DNA of 64,000 nt from Bryopsis sp. KO-2023 (lineage: Eukaryota > Chlorophyta > Ulvophyceae > Bryopsidales > Bryopsidaceae). The notes under the pieces were generated by a model. It was not told the origin of the DNA. It did not search any database and saw nothing but the letters and a program-made list of their open reading frames with translations. Position numbers and translations under genes: made by a program. The stretch's first letter is position 1, and each line of letters starts with the position of its first letter. Of the stretch, positions 11,761 to 23,318 are shown piece after piece. The stretch lies in assembly GCA_030272585.1 (NCBI GenBank), contig BSYQ01000002.1:5828001-5892000 (forward strand), written 5' to 3'.

Positions 11761-13520
11761 ACTAGTACAACTTACGAGACGACCTACTACACATTGGCGT
11801 AACCTCACATGTGTCAGAGAGTGACTCAAAACACATCAGTCCGACATTTCTAGTTCCGAAGAAAGAAGTGTAACAGTCGTGAACACGGGGAAACCAAACG
11901 AAAATAAACAAGGTGAAAAACCGAAGTTTTTTACACGATAACACCAACCCCAACAAAACCGCCGCCGACCCTTAATAGCCAAGCAAGCCTAATCCGCGGC
12001 CCTCGCGTAGTGCCTAGGACTCCAGCCGCGGATGTCCCTGGTTCGAATCCCGCTAACTACTGCACCCGTCTACACCTCCTGTACCCCTCCCTCGACTCCA
12101 CTCTAACCTCACACTCACGTCACACCAGTAACCCCGCGGGTCACATCGTGAGTCACCTCAACCCCCTCCCATTACTCCCTAACTTCCCGAGAGCGACACC
12201 TATTACCTAATCCGGTATATAGGCGCCCTCTCCCCCGATTTAAAATAAGAAGTGAACTCAGGACACCTGGCTCAGAGTAGATTACATCCACTCTGGCCCA
12301 GATGGCCTGAGTTCGAACCCCAGCCACTACCACCACTAATCCCATCCTAAAGAACTGCTACAAGAAGGGGGTCACACACTCGTGGTAGATCTTTGAGGAT
12401 TTAAAGAACATGAGGATGTACCGGCAGAGATATAAATATATGAGAGCCTCCAAGGATGCCGTCGACATATTAAAAGAAACACAAACCTTATTTCTTGCGA
12501 TGTCGAGGATGCATTTTATCACATGGGCATAGCGAAATATCATTGGAAGTGCATCAACTTGAGAATTAACCCCCCGAATGCATTGCTTGTGGATATTATA
12601 AAAAAAGGTTGATTTTCATAGGGATCCTTAGCTCGTAGATAATGACTTTACAAATTCTCGTGCAGAACTGCCATCTAAATGGGATAAATTATTTCGCGCA
12701 AAGTGTTAGCAGACGTGCATATGGAAGGGTGTTACACAGGATTTTTTAGCTCACTAGTATCAATGTCCCAAGCCGCTCATACCACCGCTAAGCCGTACAT
12801 TACCGCTGTCCCCACTGGACTATAGTTCTATACCGTACTTTCGAGACTACGAGAACTATCCCCGTACCGCAAGTACCTTATCGGAAGCACACGTGGTTTC
12901 TTTGCATTCGTTGTTCCCCGTCAGGCCATATGGCCCGACAAGGTGACCGTCTTTCTGATCACGGTCATATAATGTATCCAAAGCACAAAACCGTGGTTGG
13001 ACTTTCCATTTGTCATGCCATGATGTTTCAAGAACGAGGACCACTACCTTCAATGGAACCGCTAAGAGACCCCGTTTTTTTTTTTCTTTTAAGATAACGT
13101 TTTTCTCTAAAAAGCGGCTCTATTCTATGATGATAAACTCGATATAATTCGACCTTACATTTTACTATAAATATCGTCATCGCTACCCGATCCTCCTCTA
13201 CTCGTTCCATGGTTAATTTATAATACAGGGTGAGAAAAAATAATAGTCTTATTCATATTCAATTCCGAACGAGACACCTACAAGTGATTGGTCGTTCTAC
13301 ACCCCAATTTGCTCAAACTTTGGGTAAGAAAATTCCATCGACATATTTTTGGCAAATTCATACAGGGTCGTACGATATTATAAAGCTGTGTAGTTTTCAC
13401 GTTGTTAACGTGCATAATCAACCCAGATTTCTTACGGAGCCCCTTCGAGGCAGCACAACAATGCTAGTTGTCATGATAAGGTTTACTTTACCAACGAGGG
13501 TCATTATTGAACACAAATCT
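11760..13520 (+). mobile_element. decayed retroelement pol fragment, copy 1 (split by a SINE-bearing insertion)
   Basis: The plus strand at about 12500 reads DVEDAFYHMGIA, a reverse-transcriptase catalytic-block-like motif (hydrophobic-Asp-x-x-x-Ala-Phe/Tyr-His). The region is homologous, in inverted orientation, to 37833-39190 over about 1.2 kb; for example CSFHV and HNQPRFL occur in both. The element is broken with many interruptions and is old. The family is uncertain: an LTR-type (Ty3-like) or DIRS-like pol is possible. It is interrupted by the insertion at 11876-12361. Confidence 0.5.
11876..12361 (+). mobile_element. SINE-bearing insertion with two tRNA-like segments
   Basis: The insert sits between imperfect copies of a 14-15 bp target (AAAGAAGTGTAACA at 11862-11875 and AAGAAGGGGGTCACA at 12362-12376). 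The homologous retroelement at 37.8-39.2 kb has the uninterrupted site (38961-38982). Two tRNA-like segments are visible: 12003-12060 with a perfect B box GGTTCGAATCC, and 12262-12330 with AGTTCGAACCC. Between them lies a C-rich body. Long target duplications are typical of LINE-mobilised SINEs, so this is probably a dimeric tRNA-derived SINE. Confidence 0.6.
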
Positions 13521-15400
13521 CGTCTGTTCCTCTAAAATATCAAGACATAAAGAAATTCCATCGCGTCGGATGTCCCCACGTTCCGCGGTTGCCGTAAATA
13601 GTAATAAAATTGCTAGATTCAATAAGACTAAATTGTGGACTGTCCATAACTGATGACATATCGAATCCCCATGAATTTTCTTGGTAAAAATCAGATGCAT
13701 TGCCTCATTAGAAGGGTCACATTTAATGCCTTAAGTCTCTTCGACTTGGCCATCTCTTCTAATGCTTGATCTTGCGCAAGTGGTCACCGTCGTATCCAGG
13801 AGTGCACGGAAGGAGGATGAGGCCCAAGGAAGAGTGGCGCCGATATTAACCGCTGTCGCAGCTTCCAACTCCCACGACGAGAACCTTATGAACGTTGAAT
13901 TGCATATGCGGTCACGCCTAAAGCGAGTTCGAGATAACAATCGGTTTAGCCGAGACATACTGGAAGTAAAACTTGTATATTTTTGTTGACTTTTAGGGAT
14001 CCTGTCTATGTGAATATTGTTTCAAACCACCTAAAGGTCTCTGTTTTTGTGCCACCTATCATAGGTGCACCTTAGCGCTATTCGCATTCCGGTCGTCGTT
14101 GTTTCCACTCCTCAGGAAAATAATTTCTTTACCTAAACTATACCAGCAAACCTTGCGAAGATACCTAGCCAGCTCCTTACACAAGGAGGTGTTTGTATTG
14201 CCCCCACCCTTGATCAATGCTAGAGAAGGATTGTCACTACGTTACTTTGGAGGCTTGTACAATTCCTTCACATGGTGGCGCTCATACATGGAATTAGAAC
14301 AACGGAACGCAAAATGGCTTGTGGCCTAATAAAAAAGTCTTTCTCAAGGGGGCAAAAATCTTAACCACCGAACTGATGTAAATGCAATTGATGTTAATGC
14401 AATGGTAAGCAATCAACACAAATAGCTGCAAGCATGAAACCTTGTTCCGAAAACACAATCTCATGCCAAGAGCAACAATTGTTGTTCAAAATTGCTCTGC
14501 GATTATTTTTATTTGTTTCTATGTAGCTAAAAGAATTTGCTCATCCACGATAGTGTTATGATGTGTTATTTTCACATGTTGCGAAAGTCTCTATTACTAC
14601 CCATCAGCCACCTAATTTGGCTGGTATAGCTCAAAGGTTGGGGAATGTACGAGTATGTTCATCTCTCAGGAAGGTGGGAGTGGAAATAATCCTTGAACAA
14701 CATAAAGCTTCAAATTGCTAACAAAACGATTGGATGTCAACCCCTTAATAATTTGTTATCGAAGTGTCAACTCCAAGACTTCTCAATGGATTTGACACTA
14801 TAGTGATGCTCGTCTAATGCAAGCAATGTGGAGATACGTCGAAGACACATCCTGGAAATAACGCTCCGTTAGGTTGACAAACGAAAAGAGGGACATTTGT
14901 TTTTTTGCATTATTCTGTCTCGAACTTTAACCAAGATATTTACAAAAAGAAGTAGTATGAAGGAAGACAAGAGGGCGAAAGATATATCCATTGTGTTGGG
15001 TACGAGAATATTACGCCAACAACTTTTTCGATAACGCAGCAAGATAAAGAAAGAATAGTTGCTGTAGAAAGAAGAACGAGCAATACACAACCGAGCTCGA
15101 TACAACCTTAGGGGTGTCGATCCGATGATCTAATGTGGAACTTTATGTAAGATGGTGCGAAGTGCTGATAACCAAGAGGGTTGGACCAACACCTGATCTC
15201 TCTCCCTGTTTTCAACCAAATTACGATGGATCCGTTACCCAATAGAACTGATGACCTCGAATATACATGTATATTAATTAAATACACATTCTACAACCTT
15301 CACTAAATCTGTTGTCATGCAATGATTGCTCCACTTCTTAGGAACGGAATATTGGCAATTTATATATTATATTATTCATTACTTTTCGTTTGTCTTTTTT
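13520..15400. other. decayed repeat DNA, no gene
   Basis: Overlapping open frames at 13731-13989 and a short frame at 14099-14329 show no recognisable domain. The composition is that of the graveyard up to about 15.35 kb, where long A and T homopolymers begin. Confidence 0.35.
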
Positions 15401-16160
15401 TTAATCTCAGAAAGGATCTGAGATGGCTGTAACATCAACTTGTACCTACATATTGTTTTTTTTGCTTTTGTGTTCAAGGTCTTTTATTAGAGTCGTTCAT
15501 TGTTACCTCTTTGTTATGCCTTTGAAAAAGGAGGTCGCTCCAACCATTTGAAATTTTTTTGCTCCAAGAAATCCTCATGCCAACCACCTGAGCTGGTGTT
15601 TGTGGATGGTCGGGTGGGTGTTTTTTTCGATTCAAAAGAGCTCGAACAAAGAGCCCGAAACTGTCCTGGGAAAAGGGGAAAAAAAAAACAATAATTAGCC
15701 ATATTTGGTGAAAAAGAGAAAGGATGATGTGGTGTAAAAAAGAAGTTAAGCAAGAAAGAAATCAAAAATTAACAATCACCCCAAATGTCCACACTGTTTT
15801 TTTTAAAGAAAAAAAAAAAAAAAAAAACTCTTTCGAAATACATTTACCTCTCAAAAATTATCACGCTGGGTTGTTGGGCAGGGATACGGACCCAACAAAG
15901 GGCTAAAAATTGCCCTAAAAACAGAAAAAAAGAACTGATCCTTTTATTGGGAATAAAATAGAATAAAGTGTTTTTCTTGTTTCGTTTTTGGCATCCAAAA
16001 GGGGGAAGGAAGCCTTGCGACTGCAGGAAAAAAGCCGAGTTACATTTTGTTAAACAAAATTTTTTATTATGACTGATTGGAGGGATTCTTTTCCCCTCAT
16101 TGTTTTGTGTGTAAGAACAGATTGAGAAAACAGAAAAAAGAAACCACAACCCATTTTTCA
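15400..16160. other. start of A/T-tract gene domain, possible small exons
   Basis: Homopolymer-rich sequence typical of the introns further right. Two exon-like blocks can be read on the minus strand: about 15589-15672, from a TTTTCCCAG acceptor to a CAG|GTGGTTGG donor, and about 15868-15908, reading PFVGSVSLPNNPA after TTTTTAG. The first block is also open on the plus strand, so the strand is undecided. I do not call a gene. Confidence 0.25.
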
Positions 16161-16161
16161 G

Positions 16162-16706
16162 GTTTCAAAAGATTGAAGGGGGAAGACAGAGATCACTTGT
16201 TGAATTCAAAAATTCTGGAAGTGTTAAAGAAAACTACATTTGAAAAAAAAAAAAGGTAACAAAGCTCTCAGCACCTGTTCTGTTTTTTTTTCCCTATTGC
16301 AACAAAGGACAAGTTTTTCAATCAGCCATAAATATAGAACAAAAGAATTGAAAGGTAAGAAAAAAGTTTTTTTATTCTTTAGTTTTTTTTGCTGCAGAGG
16401 GTCAGGAAAAAGTTATATCCTTTTTACAATACCTTGTGTCTGCCAGAAATATTTTTTGAGCCACCTGACCAGCGGGCTTTTCTATATCGGTTTAAAAAAA
16501 AAAAAAAGAAACAGGGAATGGAAAAGGAAAAATAATAATCTACTGGTCCTGGTGAGTTTGAGACAACAAGTAAAAACATATTTCAATATATATCCGGGAA
16601 ATATGATGTTAATAGTTTTTTATTTTTTTTACCTACGTCTCCCTCTCCTTCTCAGTTTTTTTCCTTCAAATCAGCAGATGTTGACCCCTATAGAGGGAGA
16701 AAATAA
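16162..16706 (+). CDS. candidate multi-exon host gene, 3' part (unknown protein)
   Basis: Several exon-like blocks line up on the plus strand. Block 16162-16255 follows a TTTTTCAG acceptor, reads LKGEDRDHLLNSKILEVLKK and ends at AAG|GTAACA. Block 16308-16354 ends at AAAG|GTAAGA and matches it in phase. A block starting at 16398 after GCTGCAG continues in phase (EGQEKVISFLQYL). Block 16515-16551 ends at CTG|GTGAGT. A last exon, 16656-16706, follows CTTCTCAG and reads FFSFKSADVDPYRGRK then stop. The join in the middle (16398-16515) is unresolved, because more than one frame is protein-like there. No domain is recognised and the 5' end is not seen. Confidence 0.35.
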
Positions 16707-16709
16707 AAA

Positions 16710-17280
16710 CTCTAAAAGAGAGAAAAAAAAAACACACACACATATCTTGGGTTAACTACAATAGAAATCAAAATAAAAATAGAGGGACACGCATTTCCCC
16801 CTTTTTTTTCTCTCCTCCTCTCACGCTGATTTTTTTTTCCTCCCTAAATATTTTCTCACAAGCAGAAAAATATTGGGAGCACTGTTAAATATATTAAAAA
16901 ATCCAAAAGGGTGTCTAGACAAATTTTTCTGCTGTTCTTTTTTTTTTTTTTCGGACGAGGTCAGCCCTTCACAACAGAGGGAAGGGAGGAGGGGGGGGGT
17001 GATAATTTTCTGTTTCTCAATATCTATATAACCTTTTTTTTTGCCTTGAAAATCTAGAACCTGTTTTTTATTCTTTCTCTTCTGAATATTAAGAAAAATA
17101 CATATATATAAATTCAGCACTACACTCTGTTTTTCCTTTTCGAATATCTTAAAATAGAACGTATTTTTTTCTTGGTCCCCATCCTCCTGTCACAAAATCT
17201 CAAAATCTTTCCTGTAATTTTTTTGTTTTTTCACTTTCCCTTTGTCCCCACCCCAAAAATAGACATCCAAAACATCGATA
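16710..17280. other. A/T-tract intergenic or intronic DNA
   Basis: Long T and A runs, a poly-G run at about 16990 and no exon-like block with good splice sites. It probably lies between the 16.2-16.7 kb gene and the basic frame at 17.3-17.6 kb. Confidence 0.35.
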
Positions 17281-17627
17281 ATGAAAAATTTTGATGGGTG
17301 CATTCTGGAGCAGTCCTATCGAAGAAAAAATATTAAGGACAGTCGAAAAAAAGCACTAGTACAGGCCACAGCCCAGTGTGGAGAAGAGAAAAAAAAAAAG
17401 AGGGGAAAATGGGGGGTAAGAAAAACACAGAGAAAAGCGATTATTACCTTCCCTCGACTCGCCCGAACATCAAAAAACGTCGACCTGGGGAGAAAAGAAG
17501 CGACGGGCAGCTCACGAAACGGCGCCGCCTGAAAAAAAAATACGGCGAAAAAAGAGGTCGGAAAAGAGGTCAGCGTCGGTTTCGAGACAAAACGAAAAAC
17601 AAAAAAAAACAGCCGGCGCTGCGGTAA
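17281..17627 (+). CDS. candidate small basic protein or exon pair
   Basis: Two overlapping plus-strand frames look coding. One begins MKNFDGCILEQSYRRKN at 17281 and reaches a strong donor context (GGGGG|GTAAGA, about 17416). The other starts at 17409 (MGGKKNTEKSDYYLPSTRP), runs 72 codons to 17627 and is extremely basic (RRRLKKKYGEKRGRKRG). Such a peptide could be a nuclear or ribosome-associated protein, or a by-product of purine-rich DNA. The strong donor at the second start argues that only one of the two readings is right. Confidence 0.25.
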
Positions 17628-17803
17628 AACAAGAAAGCAAAAAAGTTGGAAAAAAGAAAGCAACAACAACAACAAAAATAACAACGGAGGGGAAAAAAAC
17701 ATCTCACCAGGAAAAGAAAATCGTCGTCTGCGGCTTCCCACGGTTTCGGGCGCTTTGGGGTCGCTGGATTTACCCTTGACCGAATTTGGAGTGAACCCCC
17801 ATG

Positions 17804-17853
17804 TCGGTCTGAATGGTTGCGAGCCCCCTGTCGGACTGAATGGTTGCGAGCCT
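17804..17853. repeat. tandem duplication of a 24-25 bp unit
   Basis: The unit GTCGGTCTGAATGGTTGCGA, extended by GCCCCCT, occurs twice in direct succession with two differences. Confidence 0.8.
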
Positions 17854-17979
17854 CCCCAACCCTCCAGCGATCCGAAAAAAACTAGCGAAAAATCACCAGC
17901 CCCCCCTCACACGACACACGCCAAATCCGCCAGATATTTTTGCTGTTCTGAAGTGCGCTGATTTCATTGGCCTCTTAAA

Positions 17980-18310
17980 TTATTTCAAGCTATCAACGCA
18001 ACAGCACTCTTTCCACTCAGATAGGCACATGAATGCAAAGATGAACCCCAACACAAAAACAGCAATCCAAATCCCCAGAGTCCAAGCAGCAGGGGTGCTC
18101 TGGCTTGGTGGTACAAGCTGGGAGTAGACACCTTGTCGTAGGCACTGGGTCCCCCGTTTGGTTGACGTTTGTGGCGGCGGAGCTTCCCTCGACTCCGGCT
18201 CCACACTCGGAGTCGACACTCAGTTCGCCTCCACCCAACATATTCACACTCTTGTTGGTGGCCAAACGAACGTGTGACGTACGAACAGCGTATTTTGTTT
18301 CGACTTGATA
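17980..18310 (-). CDS. candidate host gene fragment with C-terminal membrane segment
   Basis: On the minus strand a frame from about 18330 to 18100 has strongly coding-like codons (for example VETCTYQVETKYAVRTSHV). A second frame, 18219-17980, ends in a hydrophobic segment of about 20 residues (TLGIWIAVFVLGFIFAFMCL), a Cys cluster and a stop. The two frames would have to be joined by splicing. A possible 28-nt GT-AG intron exists (GTGTCT...CCAAG), but other joins are conceivable. If real, the product would be a tail-anchored or single-pass membrane protein. I recognise no family. Confidence 0.3.
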
Positions 18311-19370
18311 AGTACACGTTTCGACAAAACGGCCCTCCCAGCCACATCAGAAGCGAGTCTTGGGCGTTTCGGGTTCTGGAAATTGCAATCTGTTTGCGCA
18401 CGTGTCTGCGGCTGCCACGTTCATGGCTGTTTGTAAAAAAAGATGATAGAAGTCTACCAGTGGTTTTTTTATTCACTCTTTACCAAAAAAAAGATATCAA
18501 TGCTTGTGGCTGGTAGCTGTGTTCGTCAAAAACGTATGCGACTGCTCCTTGTACAAGCATGGTTTTTCTTGGAATACGCCCATCTCTAGTGAAAACACGA
18601 CTGAAACGGCGGGTGCAACCTTCCACCTGCTGTGAGCTCCACGGCTAAGGTGCGAGCAGTTCGAGTCGGCAGGGGGGAGGGGGGGGGGCACGAGTTGCTG
18701 TCGAAAATAGTTTTCTTGTGGAGCTTTCTGGGTGAACGCCTTATTGTGGTCGGGTTTTGGTTTTGAGTTTTTGAGTACGTGAGTTTTTTGGGGGCAGAAT
18801 GAGCGTGGCGGTTCAATACCATGTTGAAGTTGGAACAGACCCGCTATCTTTAACAAGATGCATGCGAGCGTTGTCCTTGCGACTTAAACCCGAGTTTCCG
18901 GCGGGGGTTCAAGTCCCTCCCGTCACATTTTAATTGCCTTTCCTGTCTGATTGACTTCCATTTTATTTCTTTTTGTAGTCTCGGGCTGACTTGAGCCAGT
19001 TAATCCAGTTATTATGTTATCTAGCCGTTGCGCTGTTTTCGACCTGGGTGGGTGGTCGGTTAGACTTTGGTGCAAGTCTTTTCCTTTTTCCGTTCTCGTG
19101 CTTTGCCCGTTGTTTTTGTTTTGCATTGGTGCTCAAGGAACGAACTTCGGAGCGGCGGCACTTTTTTTCAACCCAGTCACACTCTGCTCTATTCCCCGCT
19201 GGGTGCTAAGGTGGCACAACGCGTGTGCTGTTGGTTGGAAAATAAAAAAAAAATTGGATTAAGAAATTCGAAGGCAACTGGACCCGAATAAATGGTACCC
19301 TTTTTTCTTTCAGCTTTTGAAGCTCTTTGGAGATACAGTGAAGTTCTTCCAGCGGGCGAACGATGACTTG
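18310..19370. other. GC-mixed DNA without a resolvable gene
   Basis: A 119-codon minus-strand frame (18497-18856) and plus-strand frames at 18991-19291 overlap each other and carry no motif. A tRNA-like T arm (GGGGGTTCAAGTCCCTC, about 18903-18919) has no matching acceptor or anticodon arm. Confidence 0.3.
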
Positions 19371-19375
19371 CAGCA

Positions 19376-19526
19376 ATGTCGCACTCAAGTACCACCAGAA
19401 ACTCGAGCGGTGCGCGCGTCGAGCGGCTCTCCGACGTCTTCAAAGACGTCCCCGGTCCAAACCGGCCGTCCGAATCGCTGTCCTCGCTATGCTCACGCGT
19501 GGTGACCAAAGCCACCAAAAAATCAG
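19376..19526 (+). CDS. candidate first exon (unknown protein)
   Basis: An ATG at 19376 opens a frame reading MSHSSTTRNSSGARVERLSD and on for about 50 codons. Its codon choice resembles that of the 33-35 kb gene. It ends at a good donor, TCAG|GTGGGT; read on, it stops within three codons, as expected at an exon edge. The next exon is not identified. Upstream a TTTTCTTTCAG acceptor (about 19314) and another open frame (LLKLFGDTVKFFQRANDD) leave the true 5' structure open. Ser/Thr/Arg-rich, with no domain seen. Confidence 0.35.
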
Positions 19527-19732
19527 GTGGGTGAGAGTGCGGGGAGCTGTTGTGTGGGGGACAGGAAAACGCTTTCCTGTTCTGGAGAAGCTCGATCGAG
19601 TTCTCACGGTTTGGGTATGCAACCAAACGCACGAACGGGTGCCAAAAGAAAGACTGCAGACGCTGGGGCTGTTTCTGCAGGGATGGTGCTCTTTGTTGTG
19701 TGAAATTTCATTTTCAAAAAAAAAAAAGAGTG

Positions 19733-19806
19733 TGGAGAGGGGGATTCGAACCCCCGCCGATTGGAAATTCTAGTAGCGACGATCCATCCACTCTACGGAC
19801 CCGGTC
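19733..19806 (-). repeat. tRNA-like sequence (tRNA pseudogene or SINE head)
   Basis: Read on the minus strand there is an A-box-like TAGAGTGGATGG and a perfect B box GGTTCGAATCC with a 5-bp GGGGG/CCCCC T stem. The acceptor 3' strand (TCTCCAC) has no complementary 5' strand in place, and no anticodon stem can be drawn. It is therefore not a functional tRNA. A tRNA-derived SINE head or tRNA pseudogene fits best. Confidence 0.45.
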
Positions 19807-19908
19807 AGAATCTGTTCTCCACGATCTATGCCGAAACCAATTTGATATGTAACAAACATGCTCTTTCATGAGCTTCATGTAAATCCTACAAGCAAGCGAT
19901 CGATCACA

Positions 19909-21459
19909 GGAATGTGATGGGGGTCCTAATTTTTGCAATCACATCTACCCATACTTCGATGCGAGCTGAAGTAGAGTTGATTGATTGATTGATTGATTGA
20001 AGTAGAGGTCGGCTTCATCCTGATACCCCTGGCTCTGTTGACGTCCAGCGGGGTGTTCTGATAGAGTCCCGCCAACCTTCAGACAAAAATTGTGTGATTC
20101 ACCAATGAGCTTCTTTTATCTACAAAACTCTCCCACCGAAGCTCTCAGCGGGCACGTCTGCCTCGGCTAAACGTTTGGATGGACTTAATCAGTTCTATGA
20201 AAATGACGGCCTGTTTGAAACCTCGGTGAGACGATCGTTTTCGCAAAAAAGAGAAAGAAGCAACAACGCTCTGAGAGAGTCTATCGATATTGAAGAGGAT
20301 TCTTGAAATAAGGGCCCTTGTCGATTTTGACAGACAAACACCAGACACTACAAGCTGAGGAGCTAACATCCATTGAGAAAGACATATAGCAAAATCAACA
20401 CCAAAACGCCCACTGCCTGAAGTTTCCTTATATCTCTCGAAAACAGCCCTGCAGAGCAAGAGAGACAAATTGAACTCACTGGAGTCAGCTTCAAGTGTCT
20501 TTCAACAATCGGAAGCACTTCAACAACAATCAGACAATGGAAAACCCGTTCACAGAGGAAACAGAGGAGTTCAGACAAACACAGAAACTTCAGTCAGAAA
20601 ATCGCTTCGTCGAGGGAATTTAATTCTGCAGCCGGCGACCAGAGAGACCGCCAATACACCTTACTCCCACATATTCGAACCAACAGTGTTTAAACTTGGC
20701 CGTTTCTGTACGTTCCCACTATTCCAGCGACGACTGACGTATTTGTGAGAAGCGGCGAAAAGAAACCGCAAAAACAGTGATTCCTGTTGTGCATCATACT
20801 ACGGGAAAAACCGTGCTGTGTGATGTCTTTAAGGGTTTCTAAAATTTATTCGTCGTCCACCAGAACCTGAAATCACTTATCAAAAAGGCTTCTCTCAAGT
20901 GACACAGAAACAAAACAGATTCCTAAGATTCTCAAGATTTTCTCAAGTAACCTACATCAGGCTGCCAGCGCCCCTCCCCCAAAAAAAAAGTCGTTCCCAA
21001 CAGAACCCAGCCTAAAGATTTCTGATGAAACAGATTTAATACCCCTCACACACACAGTCATACCCCAAACCTCCCTATGCATTGAATTTTCTGGGCAAAT
21101 TAGCAAGACTGCACTCCGAAAAAATAAACAGATCAAACCAAAAAACATGAGTAAAAAAAGAACTGAAGAAGGGTGTCGATATTTTTTGGTAAGGGGAAAA
21201 AACAAACAATTAACTGTCAGCCTGAAAATCTAAATCTGGAATTGGCTTCGGTCATGTTGGATACGGATCCTCTTAAAAAAACATACATATATTCCACGTC
21301 ATTGCCTATAGTTGTGTTTAGGTCAAGGTTAAATTTCTGGGAACTCAGGAGAGCAGCCCCTGACAATTCAATCGGCCAGTCTGACCTTTGGGTCGATAAA
21401 ATCAAAGTGCCTTCTTTTAATAAGGAGGCATTGACAGAAGAAACTAATGCTTTTATTTT
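19909..21459 (+). repeat. left arm of 8-kb long inverted repeat unit
   Basis: This 1.55-kb arm is the inverted copy of 26372-27928. It aligns along its whole length with scattered substitutions and small indels, including a (TTGA)n run at 19978-20000 that is replaced by purine-rich filler in the other arm. By eye identity is above 90 percent. It contains open frames at 20470-20748 and 21173-21459 reading inward, described separately. Confidence 0.9.
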
Positions 21460-21529
21460 CTGTCTTTTTCATTGTGGAGGCAGGCCCCACAACACTTTCG
21501 AAAAGCGTTTTTCCCACACCTCTCAATAA
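21173..21529 (+). CDS. unknown protein or exon encoded in the left inverted-repeat arm
   Basis: The frame reads CQPENLNLELASVMLDTDPL and later IGQSDLWVDKIKVPSFN. The other arm encodes the same stretch (26658-26356 minus). About 8 of roughly 80 shared residues differ and no stop or frameshift falls in the shared part, although amino-acid changes such as L/F, P/S and K/R are common. The frame leaves the repeat at 21459, so its last residues (to 21529) are arm-specific. I recognise no family. It may be an exon or a relic of whatever protein the 8-kb unit once encoded. Confidence 0.35.
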   Translation: MSIFFGKGKKQTINCQPENLNLELASVMLDTDPLKKTYIYSTSLPIVVFRSRLNFWELRRAAPDNSIGQSDLWVDKIKVPSFNKEALTEETNAFIFCLFHCGGRPHNTFEKRFSHTSQ

Positions 21530-23240
21530 CCAATGAGGAAGGAATCTAATCCTGGCATATCTAGCTCATCCACTGGCAGTATTTTTTTCTTTTTCTTCTT
21601 CAGCAGATGAGTGGGTGACAGTCATCCTGACCTAGCAAGCCTTCTGGTTATTCTTGCATTCTTGGATTCCTTTTGAGACAGGGCTCCTGTTTCTTCCCAA
21701 ACCATGGCAGGCATTTTTGTTCATTTGCAATCCACCCCCCAATCGTCAAGAACTAGAACAACATGTCCAGGTCTCCGCAACTTCAATAAGTTGGAAAAGG
21801 GAACAAGGGGAGGGAATAAGGTGTTCCATTGAAAAATCTATTTTCCACTTTGGCAAAGCTGATTCATTGGGAGGTAGAATCTATGGTGCCTTTTCTTTTT
21901 CAAGTCAATCCAGGCTATATCAGTCTATTACCAACCTCACAGTGTTTGTTTCTCTTCGATTTCGCAAGTTAAGAAATTTGGCAACAGGTCTCAATGGTCA
22001 GTTTGTGAGGGGGGCTCTTGTCCTAATGAAGAAAAAGGGAAAAAAAGGACCAAGATTTATTTTTGCCCAAACAATCATTCCATTCAGGTGCAGAGTTGCA
22101 TTTTGTTTTCATTCCGAATTGCTTACCTGATGCATATACATCAATGCATTGCACCCCTTCCATCTCCAGAACAGGAGGGAGGGTCAGACACGGCCTCCAC
22201 CAACATTCTCACCACATGTGGAAATGCTGGTTGGCTGGTTCATTTTTCCCACATGGAAATGTTGGCTTCCTGGCTGGCTGGCTTTCACTCCATGTTAATG
22301 AAGATGCTGGCTGGTTTCCAGCACCCCAAACATGGTACAATTCGAGGTTAAGAATTCAAGAAGGAAATTTTCATCATCAGGCAGGCGGCGCTCGACATAA
22401 CAGTGTCAGGAAACTGGAAGAGAAAAAAGATACTGAAAAAGGGGCGTCGAATTTCTTGAAAGACAAATAAATAATTGAAAAATGAATATTGAATAGAACT
22501 AAATTTTTTATTAATAAACTGAGTTGAATAAATACATGCAAACGTTTCAAGAACAGCACTGACCCCTGTGCCATTACACCTTGAACTTTATTCCGAAATC
22601 TCCGGGAAAAAAAAGGTTGAAAAAATATAAAAAAGTTATCAACTCGAACAGAAAACCACAGACTTTTCTTTTCTATTTTTTAAAAGAAAAGATATAGTTA
22701 AGAAAAAAGAGACGAACAGTAGAAAAAAAAAGAAAACTTTTTATCAAAGCAACACAAGGGATTGAAACCCCTACTGTCGTCCACCAGTTTATCTCAAATA
22801 TAATCAAATTTTAAAAATAGTTTTTAAAATGCAGGTCAGTTGCTTGAGCCTGTGGGCACGAACAGTTGATATGACTCTTTCTTTTCACACAAAATAAATC
22901 ATTCTTTCAGAATTGAACTAGAAAAAAAAAAGAAGAAAAGAACACTGGTGAGGAGCAAAGGTTTTCTTATTCATTCTTTTTAATCTTGGAAGAAAACACC
23001 ACTGATAAGAAACATTCTCACAGCATCTTTCATCATTCAGAGGGTTTTTTTTTTATTTGCTTTTTTTTGGGGGGAGGGGGGGTTATTTCCAATATTTTTT
23101 CATTTCCTTTCTTACCTTCATGCCTGAATTTATCCTCCTGAGAAAAAAGCCTGTTTCTGTTGTGAAAGAAAGAAAAAAAGTAGTCAGAGTTGTCTCATCT
23201 TTAATTTTCCGGCTGTTTCAAGTTTTGATTAATTTATTTG
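21530..23240. other. loop of the 8-kb unit, left part
   Basis: The strongest frame is 158 codons on the plus strand (21654-22130). It is basic and protein-like in its second half (LYQSITNLTVFVSLRFRKL) and follows a TTCTTCAG acceptor at about 21603, but has no recognisable domain. A short GGCTGG-rich patch lies at about 22230-22310. From 22.4 to 23.1 kb the sequence is A/T-tract DNA with no exon-like block. Confidence 0.3.
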
Positions 23241-23318
23241 TTTTCAGAAAGGCCTGGATTCTTTTGCCAGTCGAGAGCCTTGGGGTTCCCTTTTCAAAAT
23301 TATTGAACCCCGCCCCCC

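Noticed and set aside
16398-16490. P-loop ATPase exon (GSGKS)
   Set aside because: GSGKSYIL appears in one of three open frames of this block. Five residues in A/T-rich DNA is weak, and another frame joins the neighbouring exons in phase.
18870-18925. tRNA-Leu or tRNA-Ser gene
   Set aside because: GGGGGTTCAAGTCCCTC looks like a T arm, but the required GTGACGG acceptor strand is absent upstream.
19733-19806. Functional tRNA gene on the minus strand
   Set aside because: The B box and T stem are perfect, but the acceptor stem has no partner and no anticodon arm can be drawn, so only a tRNA-like repeat is claimed.
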